The translations under genes were made by a program, and so were the position numbers. The notes under the pieces were generated by a model, which was given only the letters and a program-made list of their open reading frames with translations, did not search any database and was not told the origin of the DNA. Source: Thiosymbion sp942492625 (lineage in GTDB: Bacteria; Pseudomonadota; Gammaproteobacteria; Chromatiales; Chromatiaceae). Taken from it: DNA of 64,000 nucleotides. The stretch covers positions 113,573 through 177,572 of the forward strand of contig CALOFM010000012.1 of the NCBI GenBank assembly GCA_942492625.1, given 5' to 3'. Shown here piece after piece: positions 61,045-64,000 of this stretch (within the stretch, counting starts at the first letter, position 1; each line of letters starts with the position of its first letter).

Positions 61045-62205
61045 ATGATTCCCTACGGGCGCCAAGACATCAGCGAGGCCGACATCCAAGTAGTGGTGAA
61101 TGTCCTGCGGTCGGACTTCCTCACCCAGGGGCCGGCTGTGCCTGCCTTCGAGAAATCCATCGCCGACTACTGCGGCACCCAGCATGCCGTGGCTGTCAAC
61201 AGCGCGACCAGCGCGCTGCACCTCGCCTGCCTCGCACTGGGCGTCGGGCCGGGTGACCGAGTATGGACCACGCCCATCACCTTCGTGGCCAGCGCCAACT
61301 GCGCGTTGTATTGCGGCGCACAGGTCGACTTTGTCGACATCGATCCGCGCACCTACAACCTGAGCGTGGAACGCCTCGCGGAAAAGCTGGCACAAGCGGA
61401 AAAATCTGGTTCCCTTCCCAAAGTGATCATCCCTGTCCACCTCTGCGGGCAGCCTTGCGACATGGCCGGCATCCGTGCCTTGAGCCAGCGCTACGGTTTC
61501 AAGATCATCGAAGACGCCTCGCATGCCATAGGCGGCAAATACAGGGGCGAGCCCATCGGCAATTGCCGGTACAGCGACATCACCGTATTCAGTTTCCATC
61601 CGGTCAAGATCATCACGACTGCCGAAGGCGGCCTGGCGCTGACCAACGATCCCAAACTGGCGAACCGCATGGGGCTGCTGCGCAGCCATGGCATTACCCG
61701 CGACGCCGAGCAGATGACTCATGCATCTGACGGGCCTTGGCACTACCAGCAGATCGACCTGGGTTTCAACTACCGCATGACCGATATGCAAGCCGCACTG
61801 GGACTGAGCCAGATGCAGCGGCTGGATGAATTCGTCACGAGACGGCACACCCTGGCCACACGGTACGACGAACGCCTGGCGGATCTGCCGGTGGCCACCC
61901 CGTGGCAACACCCGGATGGTTATTCGGGGCTGCACCTGTATGTCATTCGGCTGCAGCAGGACAAGATCGTGCCCAGCCATCGGCGGGTGTTCGAAACCCT
62001 TCGCGAGCAAGGGATCGGCGTCAACCTGCATTACATCCCCGTACACACGCAGCCCTATTACCAGCAGATGGGCTTCAAGCAGGGCGACTTCCCGGAGGCC
62101 GAGCGCTATTACGCCGAAGCCATCAGCCTGCCCATGTATCCCACAATGACCGAAGACCAGCAGGACCAGGTCATTGCCACCCTGCGCAAGGCCACACAGG
62201 AATGA
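61045..62205 (+). CDS. pseC: UDP-4-keto-6-deoxy-GlcNAc 4-aminotransferase
   Basis: 386 residues starting MIPYGRQDISEADIQVVVNV. It is a fold-type I PLP enzyme of the DegT/ArnB family: FLTQGPAVPAFEKSIADYCG, AVNSATSALHLACLALGVGP, EDASHAIGGKYRGEPIGN and FSFHPVKIITTAEGG, where the Lys carries PLP. NYRMTDMQAALGLSQMQRLD is the expected substrate loop. It makes the 4-amino sugar used for pseudaminic acid. The stop overlaps the pseF start (ATGA). Confidence 0.94.
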   Translation: MIPYGRQDISEADIQVVVNVLRSDFLTQGPAVPAFEKSIADYCGTQHAVAVNSATSALHLACLALGVGPGDRVWTTPITFVASANCALYCGAQVDFVDIDPRTYNLSVERLAEKLAQAEKSGSLPKVIIPVHLCGQPCDMAGIRALSQRYGFKIIEDASHAIGGKYRGEPIGNCRYSDITVFSFHPVKIITTAEGGLALTNDPKLANRMGLLRSHGITRDAEQMTHASDGPWHYQQIDLGFNYRMTDMQAALGLSQMQRLDEFVTRRHTLATRYDERLADLPVATPWQHPDGYSGLHLYVIRLQQDKIVPSHRRVFETLREQGIGVNLHYIPVHTQPYYQQMGFKQGDFPEAERYYAEAISLPMYPTMTEDQQDQVIATLRKATQE

Positions 62206-62894
62206 GGCTCGCCGTCATTCCCGCCCGCGGCGGCAGCAAGCGCATCCCGCGCAAGAACATCAAGCCCTTCTGCGGCAAGCCGATGATCGCGTGGTCGATC
62301 GAGGCCGCGCTGCAAAGCGGCTGCTTCGACGCGGTGGTCGTTTCCACAGACGATGCAGAGATCGCCGAGGTCGCCCGTGCGCACGGTGCGATGGTGCCCT
62401 TCATGCGGCCAGCCGAACTGGCGGATGACTGCGCCGGGACCATTCCCGTGATTCGCCATGCCATCGAGTGGCACCAAGGCCAAGGCCAGACGCCGGCGCA
62501 AGTCTGCTGCATCTACGCGACCGCACCGTTTGTTCGTGTCGACGACCTGAATCACAGCCTGCAGATGCTGGACGAGACCGGTTGCGCCTATGCCTTTTCC
62601 GTCACCAGCTACGCCTTTCCCATCCAGCGGGCCATTCGCATCACGCCCCAGGGAAGGGTCGAGATGTTCCACCCGGAACACTTCAACACCCGCTCACAGG
62701 ATCTGGAGGAAGCCTTCCACGACGCCGGCCAGTTCTACTGGGGCCAGGCCAGCGCCTGGCTCGCCGGAAAGCCGATCTTCTCGCCGGACGCCGCTCCCGT
62801 GATCCTGCCTCGCCACCGCGTGCAGGACATCGACACGCCCGAAGACTGGACCCGCGCCGAGTGGTTGTTCAGGGCCATGCAGGAACAGGAATGA
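62202..62894 (+). CDS. pseF: Pseudaminic acid cytidylyltransferase
   Basis: 230 residues from the ATG at 62202 (MRLAVIPARGGSKRIPRKNI); the frame opens at 61902 but that part overlaps pseC. The CMP-sugar synthetase motif IPARGGSKRIPRKNIK binds CTP; FCGKPMIAWSIEAALQSG, VVVSTDDAEIAEVARAHGA, CIYATAPFVRVDDL and DIDTPEDWTRAEWLF follow the family. It activates pseudaminic acid to CMP-Pse for flagellin or polysaccharide decoration. It overlaps pseG by four bases. Confidence 0.94.
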   Translation: MRLAVIPARGGSKRIPRKNIKPFCGKPMIAWSIEAALQSGCFDAVVVSTDDAEIAEVARAHGAMVPFMRPAELADDCAGTIPVIRHAIEWHQGQGQTPAQVCCIYATAPFVRVDDLNHSLQMLDETGCAYAFSVTSYAFPIQRAIRITPQGRVEMFHPEHFNTRSQDLEEAFHDAGQFYWGQASAWLAGKPIFSPDAAPVILPRHRVQDIDTPEDWTRAEWLFRAMQEQE

Positions 62895-64000
62895 ACGCGG
62901 CAATCAACATGACTGTCGCCTTTCGGGCAGACGCATCGTTCGACATCGGCATCGGCCACGTGATGCGTTGCCTGACGCTGGCCGAAGCACTCCACGCGCG
63001 CGGCGCGACTTGCCACTTCATCTGCCGCGAACATCCTGGCCACCTGCTGGACCACATCCGCAAGCGCGGCTTCGCAGTCAGTGGCTTGCCCTCGTGCGAG
63101 TCCATAGAACATCCGCTGGACGAAACCGGAGAACCGCCAGCCCATGCGCACTGGCTCGGCTGCGACTGGCGAACCGACGCCCGGCAAACCGGCGAGATAC
63201 TCTCCACCCTGAAACCGGACTGGCTGGTAGTCGATCACTACGCCCTGGATAACCGCTGGGAAAATACGCTTCGTGCACATTGCGGGACGCTGTTGGTGAT
63301 CGACGACCTCGCCGACCGGCCTCATGCTTGCGACCTGCTGCTCGATCAAAACCTGGGACGCTCGGCTGTTGACTACGCCAACCTAGTTCCCAAGTACTGC
63401 AAGGTTCTTGCCGGTCCGCGGTTCGCGCTGCTGCGGCCCGAGTTTGCCGCCTTGCGCGAATACAGCCTGCAGCGTCGCAAGGCGCCGGCTCGTAGACATC
63501 TGCTCGTCACCATGGGGGGCGTGGGCCAGCCGAATGCCACCGGCCAGGTGCTCGAAGCCCTCAAGACCTGTCCGTTGCCAGTCGAGTGCAAGATCACTGT
63601 GGTGATGGGGGGCAAGGCCCCCTGGCTCGAGCGGGTTCGCGAAATCACCGCAACCATGCCCTGGCCGACCGAATTACGGGTCGACATCAGCGACATGGCG
63701 CAGGTCATGGCCGACAGTGATCTGGCGATCGGTGCGGCGGGCACCACTTCATGGGAGCGTTGCAGTTTGGGTCTCCCCGCCCTCATGGTCGTGCTGGCTG
63801 AGAATCAATGGTCCGGTGCACGCGCTCTTTTGGCAGCTGGTGCCGCCGGTTTGATTGGTGAGCCTAGCGCTATCGGCGAGCAATTAGTGCCCACCCTCGC
63901 GCCCTTGCTGAGTGATGAGGCCTCGGTGAATATGAGCCACTGCGCCTCCAACATCACCGATGGACAAGGCAGCACCCGAGTAGTTGAGCGCATGGAGGGC
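62891..64000 (+). CDS. pseG: UDP-2,4-diacetamido-trideoxy-altropyranose hydrolase (3' end cut)
   Basis: 370 codons are open from the ATG at 62891, which overlaps the pseF stop; no stop appears before the window edge. FRADASFDIGIGHVMRCLTL is the GT-B/MurG-like nucleotide-sugar start with GxGHxxR; DDLADRPHACDLLLDQNLGR, LLVTMGGVGQPNATGQVLEA, DMAQVMADSDLAIGAAGTTS and WERCSLGLPALMVVLAENQW are PseG motifs. It removes UDP from the pathway intermediate. The protein is nearly complete; pseH and pseI are expected downstream. Confidence 0.93.
   Translation, partial: MNAAINMTVAFRADASFDIGIGHVMRCLTLAEALHARGATCHFICREHPGHLLDHIRKRGFAVSGLPSCESIEHPLDETGEPPAHAHWLGCDWRTDARQTGEILSTLKPDWLVVDHYALDNRWENTLRAHCGTLLVIDDLADRPHACDLLLDQNLGRSAVDYANLVPKYCKVLAGPRFALLRPEFAALREYSLQRRKAPARRHLLVTMGGVGQPNATGQVLEALKTCPLPVECKITVVMGGKAPWLERVREITATMPWPTELRVDISDMAQVMADSDLAIGAAGTTSWERCSLGLPALMVVLAENQWSGARALLAAGAAGLIGEPSAIGEQLVPTLAPLLSDEASVNMSHCASNITDGQGSTRVVERMEG

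Overview
The window looks like a chromosomal segment of a GC-rich gammaproteobacterium. The best evidence is a conserved housekeeping block: rnm (yciV), yciO, site-2 protease, trpS, scpA, scpB and rluB on one strand, with yciB, yciI and a parvulin on the other. I know this arrangement from pseudomonads and Chromatiales-like bacteria. A DMSO-reductase-family enzyme with a pentaheme cytochrome suggests respiratory or sulfur/anaerobic metabolism. The species cannot be named from sequence alone.

Region by region. (1) 1-8.2 kb, minus strand: a respiratory module with a thioredoxin-like fragment, a polyferredoxin, a TorD-type chaperone, a DmsB-like Fe-S subunit, a Tat-exported DmsA-like molybdoenzyme, a pentaheme cytochrome c, a broken Met/Gly-repeat exported protein and a small exported protein. 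(2) 8.9-12.8 kb, plus strand: a sensor kinase with a CxxCH motif in its periplasmic domain, an NtrC-type sigma-54 activator and an exported protein; these probably control the module in (1). (3) 13-26.7 kb: housekeeping genes (gltX, the rluB to rnm block, yciB-yciI-ppiC, bioA) and an alpha-carbonic-anhydrase-like protein that lacks one zinc ligand. (4) 27-37.9 kb, minus strand: the most interesting region. A 2,498-residue exported protein with SdrD-B-type repeats and a C-terminal C25 (gingipain-like) cysteine protease domain is followed 38 bases later by a 65-residue candidate precursor peptide. After that come an S24/S26-like peptidase (GTCM in place of GTSM, plus an in-frame stop), an HPr-kinase-like P-loop protein, a PqqD-type peptide chaperone and a radical SAM/SPASM enzyme, all overlapping. 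This looks like a RiPP-type peptide maturation operon coupled to a giant secreted protease. Debris of a second copy (truncated radical SAM gene, S24 fragment) lies on either side.

(5) 37.9-56.3 kb: an accessory zone with four Uma2-family genes, a partial duplication of an alpha/beta hydrolase, MNT/HEPN, PIN and antitoxin remnants, a Fic protein, REP palindromes and fragments of their RAYT transposase. Between these sit gspA/gspB (type II secretion), an ABC exporter and a CpsB-type phosphatase. (6) 56.3-64 kb, plus strand: surface-glycan genes comprising a WbpP-like epimerase carrying an in-frame palindromic insertion, a frameshifted MarR-type EPS regulator, an ABC flippase and pseB-pseC-pseF-pseG for CMP-pseudaminic acid, running off the window end.

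Several genes carry frameshifts or stops (Met/Gly repeat gene, rnm, S24-like gene, methyltransferase, MarR regulator). Some may be sequencing or assembly errors; read data would settle this. I saw no rRNA, tRNA or CRISPR array. All family assignments come from reading translated sequence and motifs, not from database searches.
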